A DNA stretch of 64,000 bases from Hermatobates lingyangjiaoensis (Eukaryota > Arthropoda > Insecta > Hemiptera > Hermatobatidae). The DNA is taken from positions 620,001 to 684,000 of the forward strand of contig JAPFBL010000047.1 in NCBI GenBank assembly GCA_026182355.1, written 5' to 3'. Below, piece after piece: positions 21,531 through 33,529 of this stretch. The notes below the pieces were generated by a model that worked only from the letters and a program-made list of their open reading frames with translations, was not told the DNA's origin and made no database searches. The translations under genes were made by a program, and so were the position numbers. Position 1 is the stretch's first letter; the number at the start of each line of letters is the position of its first letter.

Positions 21531-23620
21531 TAATATCGGTGATAGACTTTACAGTTTTAATGAAGAGACGAGGAAGGAATTCCGGAAACTGGAGAAATTG
21601 TGTAAGAAGCAGATATAAGCCAAATATGGGGCGTTATTTAACAATATATATATATATATAAACAACCAAAAATGAAACTGTCCACACCCTTTTAGTATCA
21701 AAATTTAATATATAAATACTTCGGACGCTTTATTATATGTATTTTCATATCAGTAAGCTATCCTCCCCGTGTTTGACATTTCATTCTGACGCTTACGCCA
21801 GCATGATATGTTAGGTTCTGCAAACTTTAACACCTGATCCACCTAAATGCCTAAAGTTATACTACATTTTTATAACACAAAAATTGATGACATAAACAAC
21901 AAATTAATGAGAAATTTTTTTTATTAATCAACAAGTGATGATAAATACATATAAATGTAACTCTTTTGGGCTAAACATGTATAAACCTGAAGACATCTGT
22001 CTGTACTTTTGTTTCAAAATATAACTGCAAACTTCGTGGATTTAAGAATTTTTCTTTAAGTATGCATAATTTATGAATATATTTCTTTTCAATATGATAA
22101 TAAAAAATATATTCTCAACGAACAAGTTTATTTGAAGCAAAAGAATCAAATTCAATGGGAAGAAGCGCAAGTTTATTCTGCTTCATTAATTGTTGGACAA
22201 AGGCGCCTAAACGGAGTGAGGTTCCTGAAGATGAAGATCAAATGAGGAGTTCAGGATAAATATTCAAATAAACAGCTTTCATGAAGAGCTTAAGTTTAGA
22301 ACCATTTTTATTATCAGTTCTCACAAAATATTCTTCATCACCATCAAGTTTCTTAAAGTGAGAACTTTAGGAAGCACATAATCTTAACATTGTAAACGCT
22401 TGGGATCTGTGACTCCTGTGTGACAGTGTGAGCAAGATTTTACCTCTCTGAGATGAAAAGGTAGGATTTAAACGCTGAAGCTGTACTACTGTTGGGATCA
22501 TGCTAACATTGCTTGGCCCACAAGCTGTGATCACAGTATAGAGTCGTTTCTTCAAAAAGGAAAAACTGGGTAGGCTCACTGGAAAACATATTCAAATTAT
22601 CTTCCGATAGTTTTGAAATTGAACCAGGGTATATAGAATATAAAATCTTGTAGACTGTCTTTTTCTGCGCAAAGCATTTTGGGTAGAATATATGTCTGCA
22701 GTTTCTTTGAAGTTAAGTTTAATTTTCCCATCAATTTATATAAATTGTATTTGAGTTTATATGCTTTTTCTTTTTATATTGGACCAACTGATGGATGAGG
22801 CGTCAAAAAATAACAGGTTAACATTCTTAACTTAGAAGTATACATAAAGACTTTCGAAAGGCTTAATTTTTGTGAGTTCGTATCAATAAAGTTACTGTTT
22901 GTATTTTGATTAAAATAGAACAAATTATAAATGCGAAGGTTTATATAAAGATGACGAACAAACTAAATTGAACCATAAATATCTTAAACATATTATTATG
23001 TTAAACATTTATACTCTAGAACCTTAAACTTGGTAAATTATTGTGACTCATTGAACATCTGAATCACTTATAATACTTCGAATCATGATTTAAAAGACTC
23101 TTATAAATACTTTAAGAGAATAGTAGCTCATTGTGGAATTAATTAATTACAAAATTTTCAGCAAAAACGTTTAAACTCGGTAATATCAATATGTAAAACA
23201 ATATATACAGAAAAGAAATGGAAAATTAGGGAAAATCTTTCAAATTGTTAGGTAAATTTTAAGGTTTTTCAGTCAACAGTACTCCACTTTGATGGAACTG
23301 TAGTCTTTTTCATTATCGTTATGTAACTTGGTGGACCGATTGTCTCCATGTGGTCAGCTTTTTTTCATTGTTTTCTTAAGTTTCTTATATGTAGCAACAA
23401 AGGTCGATTGTGTGAAGCCCCCTTTAAGGAGTAACACTCCAACTTGTCCAGCAAAAACTCTCTCGACATGACTTTTTATAAAATATCCTGATTTCTAAAA
23501 AAAAAAAATGTAATGACTTTACTGCACTGAACTCTACTTGGGCATCTTACATGTCATACTGTGTGGGACGAACTGTGACGTGATATATGTCAGCAAGTGC
23601 ATGGCACACTTGCTCGGTGG

Positions 23621-26488
23621 TATAAATATAGTTATTAATTTTTTACTATTAATTAACACTGTTATATTAATGATTACCCTTTGGATGTGCTTTAAAGATA
23701 AATGTACAAAAAAGCGGTTATTATTGAGAAATGAAATACTAGTACAATTTTTAAAGTATATTCATCTTATATATATAAATGATTTGTAAAGTAATATTTA
23801 TATTGTGTTTTTATTGCCCTACATTTCAAATAAATACAAGTATTGATTTACTTTATTTCTAAAATATTTCATTGATATGATAAGAAATAAATACATATTA
23901 TTGTATAGAAGTACATAAGTTGTACACCTTAAATAAAAGCACCACAAGTGTTGTGGAGCAGTTAGCTATGTGGCCTTGAACAATGTGGGCCAGTCCTCGA
24001 ACTGAATACCTGACTAGTGTGCCGATCGACCTAGGATACCATCCAGACAAATCTATCCATGCATTCAGTTATTCTATAGTCTTTTAGTACCATACTACTA
24101 ATGCCTCATCAATTGTAATTATATTGTATATTTCATTTTAACAAGCACTATCTACGCAGTTACTGTAGAGACTATATCAAAAAAGAAGCATTACGAAATA
24201 AGGTCTAAGTCGAAAAGGTAATGACTTTCTTTCAGTTGCAGAGGTAAATGAAAGGCTTGTAAGAATGTATTCTTAAACTAAGTGCTCATAGTGGCCTCTC
24301 AACTTCCTTTCCTGTGCCGACCATTGAAAGGGTTGAAATATTGAATGTGAGTCCTAGTTTCTGTTTTTCATTCGTGTTTCTCAAAATTTTCAAAGTATTT
24401 ATATATATATATATATAGTTGACTGTTGTCCCTCCGTCAATTCACTTCTTTTCCTGAGAATGATCACCATACGGCCCAAATATTGAAAAATGAGTCTTTG
24501 TTATGTTTCTTTCTATGTGTCACAGTTTATTTTAAGTGTGTATATATATATAATCAATGATCAAACCACAATAAGAAATGGGAAAACAAGACTAAGATCC
24601 CTCAACCGCAACAAGCGGTTCTCTTCAGAGTCAAAAACCCAACTGACCCAACAGTTGGGTTTTCGACTCTGACGAGGACCGCTTGTTGCGGTTGAGGGAT
24701 CTTAGTCTTGTTTTCCCATTTCTTATTGTGGTTTGATCATTGATTGTTATTTCATGTGTTTATGTGAAATCTTTATATATATATAAACAACAAAAAATGA
24801 GACTGTCCACACCCTTTTAGTATCAAAATTTAATATATAAATACTTCGTACGCTTTATTATATGTATTTTCATATCAGTAAGCTATCCTCCCCGTGTTTG
24901 ACATTTCATTCTGACGCTTACGCCAGCATGATATGTTAGGTTCTGCAAACTGTAACGCCTGATTTATATAACACCTGTAAGTTATACTACATTTTTATAA
25001 CACAAAAATTGATGACATAAACAACAAATTAATGAGAAATTCTAAGTAAGTTTATTCTTCTTCATTAATTGTTGGACAAAGGCGCCTAAACGGAGTGAGG
25101 TTCTTGAAGATGAAGATCAAATGAGGAGTTCAGGATGAATATTCAAATAAAGAGCTTTCATGAAGAGCTTAAGTTTAGGACCATTTTTATTATCAGTTCT
25201 CACAAAATATTCTTCATCACCATCAAGTTTCTTACAGTGAGAACTTTAGGAAGTACATAATTTTAACATTGTAAACGCTTGGGATCTGTGACTCCTGTGT
25301 GACAGTGTGCGCAAGATTTTACCTCTCTGAGATGAAAAGGTAGGATTTAAACGCTGAAGCTGTACTACTGTTGGGATCATGCTAACATTGCTTGACCCAC
25401 AAGCTGTGATCGCAGTATAGAGTCGTTTCTTCAAAAAGGAAAAACTGGGAAACATATTCAAATTATCTTCCGATAGTTTTGAAATTGAACCAGGTTATAT
25501 AGAATATAAAATCATGTAGACTGTCTTTTTCTGCGCAAAGCATTTTGGGTAGAATATATGTCTGCAGTTTCTTTGAAGTTAAGTTTAATTTCCCCATCAA
25601 TTTATATAAATTTTATTTGAGTTTATATGCTTTTTCTTTTTATATTAGACCAACTGATGGATGACGCGTCAAAAAATAACAGGTTAACATTCTTAACTTA
25701 GAAGTATACATAAAGACTTTCGAAAAGATTAATTTTTGTGAGTTAGTATCAATAAAGTTACTGTTTGTACATTGATTAAAATATAACATAGTATAAATGC
25801 GAAGGTTTATATAAAGATGACGAACAAACTAAATTGAACCATAAATATCTTAAACATATTCTTATGTTAAACATTTATACTCTAGAACTTTAAACTTGGT
25901 AAATTATTGTGACTCATTGAACATCTGAATCACTTATAATACTTCGAATCATGATTTAAAAGACTCTTATAAATACTTTAAGAGAATAGTAGCTCATTGT
26001 GGAATTAATTAATTACAAAATTTTCAGCAAAAAACGTTTAAACTCGGTAATATCAATATGTAAAACAATATATACAGAAAAGAAATGGAAAATTAGGAAA
26101 AATCTTTCAAATTGTTAGGCAAATTTTAAGGTTTTTCAGTCAACAGTACTCCACTTTGATGGAGCTGTAGTCTTTTTCATTATCGTTATGTAACTTGGTG
26201 GACCGATTGTCTCCATGTGGTCACCTTTTTTTCATTGTTTTCTTAAGTTTCTTATATGTAGCAACAAAGGTCGATTGTGTGAAGCCCCCTTCAAGGAGTA
26301 ACACTCCAACTTGTCCAGCAAAAACTCTCTCGACATGACTTTTTATAAAATATCCTGATTTATAAAAAAAAAAATACTGTAATGACTTTACTGCACTGAA
26401 CTCTACTTGGGCATCTTACATGTCATAGTGTGTGTGACGAACTGTGACGTGATATATGTCAGCAAGTTCATGTCACACTTGTTCGGAG
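23621..26488 (+). repeat. Tandem segmental duplication, copy 2
   Basis: Direct repeat of 18562-23620, starting at TATAAATATAGTTATT. It ends near CAGCAAGTTCATG...TTCGGAGG, which matches the last bases of copy 1. It carries its own hammerhead foldback (24553-24744) where copy 1 has PLE D and a foldback, and it lacks the 19381-19490 insertion. No gene is recognised in the unit. Confidence 0.9.
24553..24744. mobile_element. Hammerhead foldback (AGAUCU type), decayed
   Basis: Inverted arms about 24553-24632 and 24665-24744, flanked by (TA)n. Each arm contains the hammerhead of the same family as 42131-42309, in opposite orientations. Here GAAA has become GAGG in both arms, so both cores are broken in the same way. 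Shared mutations in two arms suggest that the foldback was already palindromic, or was homogenised, when the change arose. Confidence 0.8.
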
Positions 26489-29400
26489 GAATTTCAGTAG
26501 TCTGTAGCTTGGGGATTTCCCAAGTACAAACATCTAGTCAACAACTTTTAATTGTATTATTTTATTTTTTCAATTAATTTATAGAACTACGTTCATTTTG
26601 AAATAGGAGTTAGTTTTGACTACTGTCAAAGATTTTCATCCAACTACACACACAGTCGACTAGCTTTTAGTCATTGCTGAATTTTGACTCTTCTTAGGTA
26701 TCAACAATTTTTTTCTTTAAATGAGAATGACATCACATTGTTTCGACCACTAATTCCTCGCAATCATTCTCAGAATTAGAACAAAATTGCCTTAAATCCC
26801 AATGTCTGTAACGAATCCGTTAAATCCATCTCATGCATTGTAGCAACGTAGGTTTATAATATTTGTGTTTTTATCATAACTAATAACAATGTTATTGAAA
26901 ATTTAAATAGAAATGAAGAACTCCTCGTCTATCACACCAACTTAACTCAAATGTACATGTTACAATATTAAATCAGAAATTTCTTATTTCCCTATGGAGG
27001 GACCACTAAGCATGAGGCCATAGATGGAGATATGCTTTTGCATTTAACGACATAGACTTATCATTTTATTAAAGTAAGGATCAGAATTTCATCGTCTCCT
27101 ATGAATACGAGTAGCAACCATAAGGGTTCATTTTCAGTCAAAAGTGTTTGAGTTTTGTTGTTTCGAGAAACATCTTTAGATTTTAAACCTACGTTACTAC
27201 CACACTTATAATTGTTTCTGTATTAATGATTAATAAAAAGATATATCTATATTATTATGAAACAAATTAAATAAAAATACGTGAGATAGATTTTAAATAT
27301 TACGATGGTCATTGGTTATATATTTCACACTTTTATTCTTGTTAAGAATGATTTACTAAAAAATCTATAACATTTTAAAGGTCATATCTTGCATTTGCAC
27401 AAGGTTCAGAGATTCAACCTCTTCCAGAAAAAGCCTGCAATCCTTCTCTGTTGTTTTTTTTCGTTTTTTATGTGTTAATTAATGGAATAAGATTGATAAA
27501 GATTTTTAAATCTTTCTTTCCAGGATATTTTATTTTATGTCTAGAGTTCGAGTAATAAAAAAAGTTACTCTATTGACTCTAGTCAATATTTTAATATTAA
27601 AAGATTATTTAGTACTATTAATATTTTTAATTTTATCAAAATAAATTTGAGCGATTTCCAAAATATTCTGCCTTAGGGATGGAGAGTCCCCAGGTGCAAC
27701 TCACGAGTGCACCTGGAGAGGACTGGTTTATATAGTAGTAAGTCATATATATTGTTAAGGTTTTCATTCTTCTGTTTCATTCTACCGATAAAATATTTGT
27801 GTACATTTAAACATACATTTTAAATAATATATATATATCTTTTTTTCCCTTTATTGTTTATAACATTTTACAGAAACTCTTTATCAAAACGTTTGGTCCA
27901 GTTCGTTATTGTTTAATGACGTGGACTTTAAGTCATAAAAGTAAAAACCAAGTATAATTAGCGTTATCTATTTTTTAATCAGTAATAACTGTCGTTGTTA
28001 AGGCACAAATGATTTAAAAGGCACAATGGCGTCTGAGCACTAGATGGAAGGAAGTTGATAAGCGAACGTGTTGCAGAGTAGTTGTCAGAGGTAGTCAGTC
28101 TTCCACTCTGACAAGGAAGAACCCCTCCGTCAATTAACCTGACCGTACTCAACTATTCCATTAAATTTACCTCTTCAAGGTCAAAGAATACCCTTCTTCT
28201 ATAATAACCTTTTATTTTTTTTTTAAGAAAACAAGCTGTCTTGATTCATTGTTTCAACTTTTAAAAAGTAAAAACATGCAAATAGACGTTTGCCATTAAC
28301 TTTCTGAAGTATCAAAAGAAACATAAAAAATGTTTACATTTCCTATGCTAAATTAGAACACTGAAAGCTCACTCGGTATTTACGACTTGCACTTAAACTT
28401 CATAGATTTATAGTAATATTTTTTATAAACACCCGTGGAGAGGAAAATTTTAACAATTTAAATTATACCAGCATGAAATTGCCACATGGCACATTGAAAA
28501 TTAAAGAAGGTTCTGGTAAATATAAGACATCTGATAAAGTACTTTGTGAATGAAACAAACTGAAACCTTATATAATATAACTTACAACCTAATATCTATC
28601 ATTCATACAAACAAATAAATTTAGCTAAAATACTTATTTTTTTTTACAAGTAAGAATAATAAAAATATCCAGTAGTATTGGTATTAGATATATGTAAAAC
28701 CTAATATCAAGAAAACAAATGAGAAAATTAATCCAATAATTATACCGGCAAAAGATTAAGTTATGAGAAGAAAGCTTTTGTTGCTTGGATTAGGCACCAA
28801 CTCCTGCAACAACGATAATCTCGGTGATACTTTTGAGGACTGGAACGGTGCATTTAGTGTTTAAAACACTTTTTTCTGAATTAATTATGTGGATATCAAT
28901 GTTTATGTGACTTGGAGGGTGTATATAAAACATCTCAAAGAATCCCTATTTTGTATTAGAAAATTCTTTTATCTATGACGCTCTGTACATTAGAGACAAC
29001 CAAAAATATATTTTCTTTGTAAAGTTCCTCAATGATATCTGTGCAGTTGTAATTGGATTCTTTCATTTTGAAAATTTTCTTGCTTGATTTCAAATCTGTA
29101 AAACAAAGAGACATATCATTTGTTTTAGCGGTAAAGAATATTCTTCACACTTTTGGTATTATGCCCCTTTTATTTCAGTTTAAGCTAAATTATATTTATT
29201 TAAATGTTTATTATAACTATCCTAAATGATTTTTTTTTGTTAAAATTATAATATATAAAAGGGGACGTATAGTTTTCTGAAACTGTGGTTAGTTTTAAAT
29301 TGTCCTTCATGGTCAAAACTCAATAAACAGGTTTTTAACGATGTTAAACGAACTTTTATAGGGCCATTGTTTGCATTAAAATTTTGTTTTTATTGCAAAG

Positions 29401-29727
29401 ATATTAAATAAAAGAAAGTCAAATATACATACTAATATTGAAATAAATCCAAATAGATACGTGAGAGTCATATCAGAGAAGTACATTTGTTTGATATACA
29501 ATATGTAATATGTAGGTAAATAAATCGTCAGGCCTCATACATAAAATTTTTTGTAATGTAAAACTTAAGAATTCATCGTTACACAATTTGTATCTTATCC
29601 TAAATGAGAAAACCCTTTTCTTTGAAGATTTGATGAAGGATTTGACTTTGTTATTGTGGATATATTCATGTAAACCTCTGCTATTAGGTCCGTCGTATTT
29701 TTTTATTGACTAAAAGATGGTTTCATA
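26489..29727. other. No gene recognised
   Basis: AT-rich sequence. A small hairpin (CCAGGTGCA/TGCACCTGG, 27690-27716) and a GC-richer patch at 28020-28140 are visible. Neither can be assigned. Confidence 0.5.
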
Positions 29728-30035
29728 GAGGTTTCCTTGAATATGAATCTTTAAAGTTTTTGATCCTTAAATTTCTTTTTGATCTTTAAAGATTTTAGAG
29801 GTTTCCTTAAATATGAATCTTTAAAGTTTTTGATCCTTAAATTTTTTTTTTGATCTTTAAAGATTTTAGAGGTTTCCTTAAATATGAATCTTTAATGTTT
29901 TTGATCCTTAAAATTTTTCTTTTGATCTTTAAAGATTTTAGAGGTTTCCTTGAATATGAATCTTTAATGTTTTTGATCCTTAAATTTTTTTTTTGATCTT
30001 TAAAGATTTTAAAGGTTTCCTTGAATATGGATAAG
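29728..30035. repeat. Tandem repeat, about 4.3 copies of 70-72 bp
   Basis: Units begin with GAGGTTTCCTTRAATATG at 29728, 29798, 29869 and 29941, with a partial fifth (AAAGGTTTCC) near 30011. Each unit contains TTTTTGATCCTTAAA, a T-run of variable length and TTTGATCTTTAAAGATTTTA. The minus-strand open frame through it (K/I-rich, repetitive) is a by-product of the repeat. Confidence 0.9.
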
Positions 30036-30180
30036 TTTTTGATCATATGATTCCATTATTCGTTCTTCTTTTGAATAGCTTTTCTTGCACTGACAAGATT
30101 GCCTTCTATTTTATTATTCCATACTCTGCAGAATGCTGGAATACATATAATCTCCCCTCCTCCAACCCATATTGTCGTAG

Positions 30181-30205
30181 TGGTGGTGGTGGTGGGGGGG
30201 GGGGG
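30181..30205 (+). repeat. GGT repeats followed by a run of 12 G
   Basis: Three-base GGT repeats lead into an uninterrupted G12 run (30194-30205), unusual in this AT-rich window. It could form G-quadruplex structure on the plus strand and is prone to length error in assembly. Confidence 0.8.
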
Positions 30206-32257
30206 ACTTAAATATGTGGCTTTCCCATCATTCTGGGAACTAACAAAGCTATAACTGCAGGTAAACCTGCCAAGAATAGTCTTTTCTTTCCGGCAGAGAG
30301 CTAATTCCAATATTATATGCTTAAAGTAGGATGTGTGTGTTTTCTCTTGTCACGATATATTTTTTGTGTGGAAAGATTATAAAGGCTTAAATTGTTACCT
30401 GAAGTATTAATCCAGTGTTAAAAAATATCTTACCTTATTTTTCCAGGTCTTTGTAGGTGCTTTGTACCACTATTGTAATAAGTTTTGCAGATTAATGGTT
30501 GAAGGTAACAAGAGGCGTAATTTTGAATAAATATTAAAGGGAAAATGTAAAGAGTTACCATCACTGGAAAAAGTATGATAGACTCAGAAGACAAGGTAAC
30601 AGAAATGATTGAAGAAACGGTTTCTTTAGTTCTCAGAATTATTCTTTTTCTTTTCAGTAGTCTTGTGAGCTGGAATAAAAAAAAACAGAACTCCACATAT
30701 GATTTATTTGTGAAAAGAAGGCTATTGGATCCCCTCCTATTCCGACTTGGTGTTTAACGCTTAATCTGATGTAGGGGGGTTGTTGGTGCGGCCTCCCCAC
30801 TCCACTACCCTACCAATCTGCTGTAAAATATACACAAGGGCATTGAACTTAATCTGGACACTAATCATAAGGAAAAGTTAAGTCAAGAAGTCAAGCCATT
30901 AAACAGACAAGGAAAAGGTGTTTTTTTTTTTGCATAAAACAGGTTCAATGGTGAAGGAAGTGGTCAGCCCATTGACTGCTCTAGTATATCCTTACCGACT
31001 GTACAGCATTTTCCTGCTTTCCTCTAAACCAATTATCCTCAACTAAATTATATGACCAAGGTTAATTAAAAAAGTTTATCTCAATTTATAAACACTATGA
31101 TTATCATAAAAACATGTTTTTAAAATAGAAGGGAATATTACTTTTATTATTTTATTTCCTCTGCCTCCTTGCGAGTTATTTTGCAGCAAGCTATTTATAG
31201 AAATATTTTTGTTTTTAAACAAATCTATTTCTTTTTAACATATTTCAAAGATTCCGTTCTCAAAGACTTCCGCTTGGTATTTAAGACTTCCTTTCCTTAA
31301 TTCTACATCACTTCTGGTGTGGTTATTTATCATTATGCCTTTAAAATGCCTTCAGAATCAGGTATACTTCTTCAAGACTTCTCGATCCTTTGTTATTGTA
31401 ATTCATTTTTATTGCATTATCTATACTATAATTTCACTATTCAGATATTGCAGATGAGCAATATCTGATTAATTCCCTGTGAGAAGGTATAATCAGTAGT
31501 AAAAGAAAGTTCGAGAAAAGAAGAGATTTTAATGTTAATGTTTCCAGGAACGATATCCCATATTGCCTTGGTGTATGAACACATATTGCCATACTTCATC
31601 CTGTTTATTAATAACTTCAGTAAGTTACACACATTAAAATTATTTCACAGACCGAAATAATTAATTAAATACAGGATACTTGTAAACGATTAGGTTATGA
31701 CTGCAGAACAATATTTCTATAGAATACAGTTTTGCTATGATTCACTTAAAATGTAATAAATCAATACATGGTGAGTTTATAATACTAAATTATTAATATT
31801 GGAATCATGGACACACAAACAATAAGTGTGAATCGAGAATGGTACAATGACCTATTATTAAAGCAGTATTTGTGGCAACGCAACATTTTAATGCTTGAAC
31901 CACTATATGAAACGCAGAAATGGACAAAGGGCTTCCGACTAAATAACAGTTTTCATGACAACCATTCACCTTGTGACTATGAAGATTGTTAAGTAGTCGA
32001 AATTCCATAGCCATATTAAGAATTTTACTGTGATTTATAAGTCGATTTTTATTTCATGTGCTTATTGCAAAATGTTGTGAAGGTAAAATTGTGTATATCT
32101 AATGCATAGTTTACCTAAACTCAAAATATTAAAAAATATTCTTTTTTTTTAATATGTATAAATATTTTACAATGCATTATTGTATTTTTGGATATACATA
32201 GAATAGACTATTGCTCATGGTTCAATAATAAGTGAATTCAATGGAATAATGTTTAAT
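30206..32257. other. No gene recognised
   Basis: AT-rich, with several short open frames (for example 31441-31632 minus, 31805-32014 minus). None shows a recognisable motif or biased composition. Confidence 0.5.
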
Positions 32258-32620
32258 TATTATTTTTACTTTATTGTAAGTAAAGTATAATAATCATAAA
32301 AAAAAAATCAATCTCGATATTTTGATGGATTTACGTATTTTGAGGTCTCTGAGTCCTTTTTTTTGAAGTTTTTTGATGATTTCTGTTTGCATGTGTTTTC
32401 AAAAGTTTGTGGGCACGCTACAGTTTACACCTTTCTATGGATCAAATTCATCCTTAATACAAAACTGAAATTGTCCTATAGTGCAGATGTGCCCTATAGT
32501 TTTTGTGTAATATTGCATGATGAGAAAGTTAATTTTTTTTGCTCAAATGTACTTTTAGACATTATTTCCTTCTGAACAACTTGCTCTCTAGAATTTTTAA
32601 ATTTTTGAATTATTATCACA
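32258..32620 (+). repeat. Interspersed repeat family R, copy 2 (truncated)
   Basis: Starts with the palindromic TTTACTTTATTGTAAGTAAA and continues through the TTTTGAGGT, GTGGGCACGCTAC and GGATCAAATTCAT landmarks. It is lost near 32620, so about the left 40 percent of the element is present. See 44437-45330 for the fullest plus-strand copy. Confidence 0.65.
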
Positions 32621-33299
32621 CTAACACGCGCGATAAGGGAAAAATCTGGACTAAACTGAAATTTACTATGAGGAAAGATAATATCGAACTCGTTATCAAT
32701 CAATCAGTTTCTTGCTTTCTTTTAATGTGTCTAAACAAACATATTCATCAGTTAACTAATTAAATCACAACTACCATAGAATAGTGCAATATTTCCTATT
32801 CACTAATTTTAAATTCATGAAATTTTCATCACGTAATATATTAGCACTTAACACACAACGGAAAATTTGAAGAATCCCATTAGAAGGGAGTTTAAATTAG
32901 TAACCAGTTTACTATAATAATAAAATTGTATATTTTATGTAATGTACTTTTCAAAGATTCAGTATTTTCTGATAACAATAAAGTTCTGTTACAAGTTAAT
33001 TCAATTTTGGATTTATTTAGATGGAATTACCGTGAACACCTATTATCAAACTCCATGGTAAAAGTACTATCAAACTTATAGAAAATCATTTTATTTCATT
33101 TATTTTAATGTTACTGAATCCATTTTGTTAGAGAAAAGTTTCAATCTTTGTTCTATAACAATTGTAATTAATATTTGTTATTTTTTGTGTATTATTCCCC
33201 TTATAATATTAAAAAGGAAATGTTATTATTTACTTTAATATACCAGAGAGTACTACAGTAAGTGTATGTAAGCAATAAATGGCCTTTTTTTTTTTGAAG
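32621..33299. other. No gene recognised
   Basis: AT-rich spacer between the family R fragment and the hammerhead at 33307. Confidence 0.5.
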
Positions 33300-33306
33300 G
33301 ATTTTT

Positions 33307-33349
33307 GACTCTGACGAAGACCGTTTGTTACGGTTGAAAGATCTTAGTC
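33307..33349 (+). ncRNA. Hammerhead ribozyme (AGAUCU type), solo
   Basis: CUGACGA at 33311-33317. Helix II GACCG/CGGUU (one G-U pair), GAAA at 33336-33339, self-complementary AGAUCU, U at 33345, and helix I GACU/AGUC (4 bp). The tail (with TTGTGGTTTGATCA) leads to (CA)n then (TA)n at 33381-33422. Only one arm is present, unlike the paired foldbacks at 24553 and 42131. Confidence 0.8.
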
Positions 33350-33378
33350 TTGTTTTCCCATTTTATATTGTGGTTTGA

Positions 33379-33380
<2 letters not shown>

Positions 33381-33422
<42 letters not shown>
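33381..33422. repeat. (CA)n-(TA)n compound microsatellite
   Basis: A pure CA tract passes directly into TA repeats, immediately after the tail of the solo hammerhead. Confidence 0.9.
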
Positions 33423-33423
<1 letters not shown>

Positions 33424-33529
33424 ATATTCGTATAACTGAGTATATGGTAAAGCTGTCCATAATTTAATATTATCTTAAATTTAATATTATCTTAATACTA
33501 TCTTAAATTTAATATTATTTAGAGTTAAT

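Larger units (their letters stand above)
20021..21655 (-). mobile_element. Penelope-like element D with inverted 3' end at its 5' side
   Basis: Minus-strand element. RT from motif B (21457 downward), then linker, then endonuclease (ending near 20299), then 3' UTR with a hammerhead (20173-20217) and tail ending in (TA)n. At the 5' side the coding region is cut off and joined to an inverted copy of the 3' end (21486-21648, equal to about 20053-20213 in reverse complement). That copy has its own hammerhead and (TA)n. Both ends of the insertion are therefore the same 3' terminus facing outward. Three frames separated by two frameshifts show that the copy is dead. Confidence 0.85.
18562..23620 (+). 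repeat. Tandem segmental duplication, copy 1
   Basis: This 5.06-kb segment is repeated directly as 23621-26488. The shared parts are nearly identical: 18562-19640 versus 23621-24540, and about 21660-23620 versus 24785-26488. Copy 1 has extra sequence. A foldback in (TA)n lies at 19381-19490, and about 2 kb of foldback plus PLE D lies at 19640-21655. About 240 bp near 21920-22160 are absent from copy 2. The duplicated DNA itself has no recognised gene. Confidence 0.9.

Noticed and set aside
22367..22579. Minus-strand frame conserved in both duplicates (also 25246-25461)
   Set aside because: The few differences between the two copies mostly change amino acids, and the duplication is too recent for conservation to mean constraint. 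No motif was recognised.
29728..30035. Tandem array as a CRISPR
   Set aside because: Units are contiguous with no unique spacers, and the DNA is eukaryotic.
29837..30046. K/I-rich repetitive minus-strand frame
   Set aside because: It is entirely a by-product of the 70-72-bp tandem repeat.
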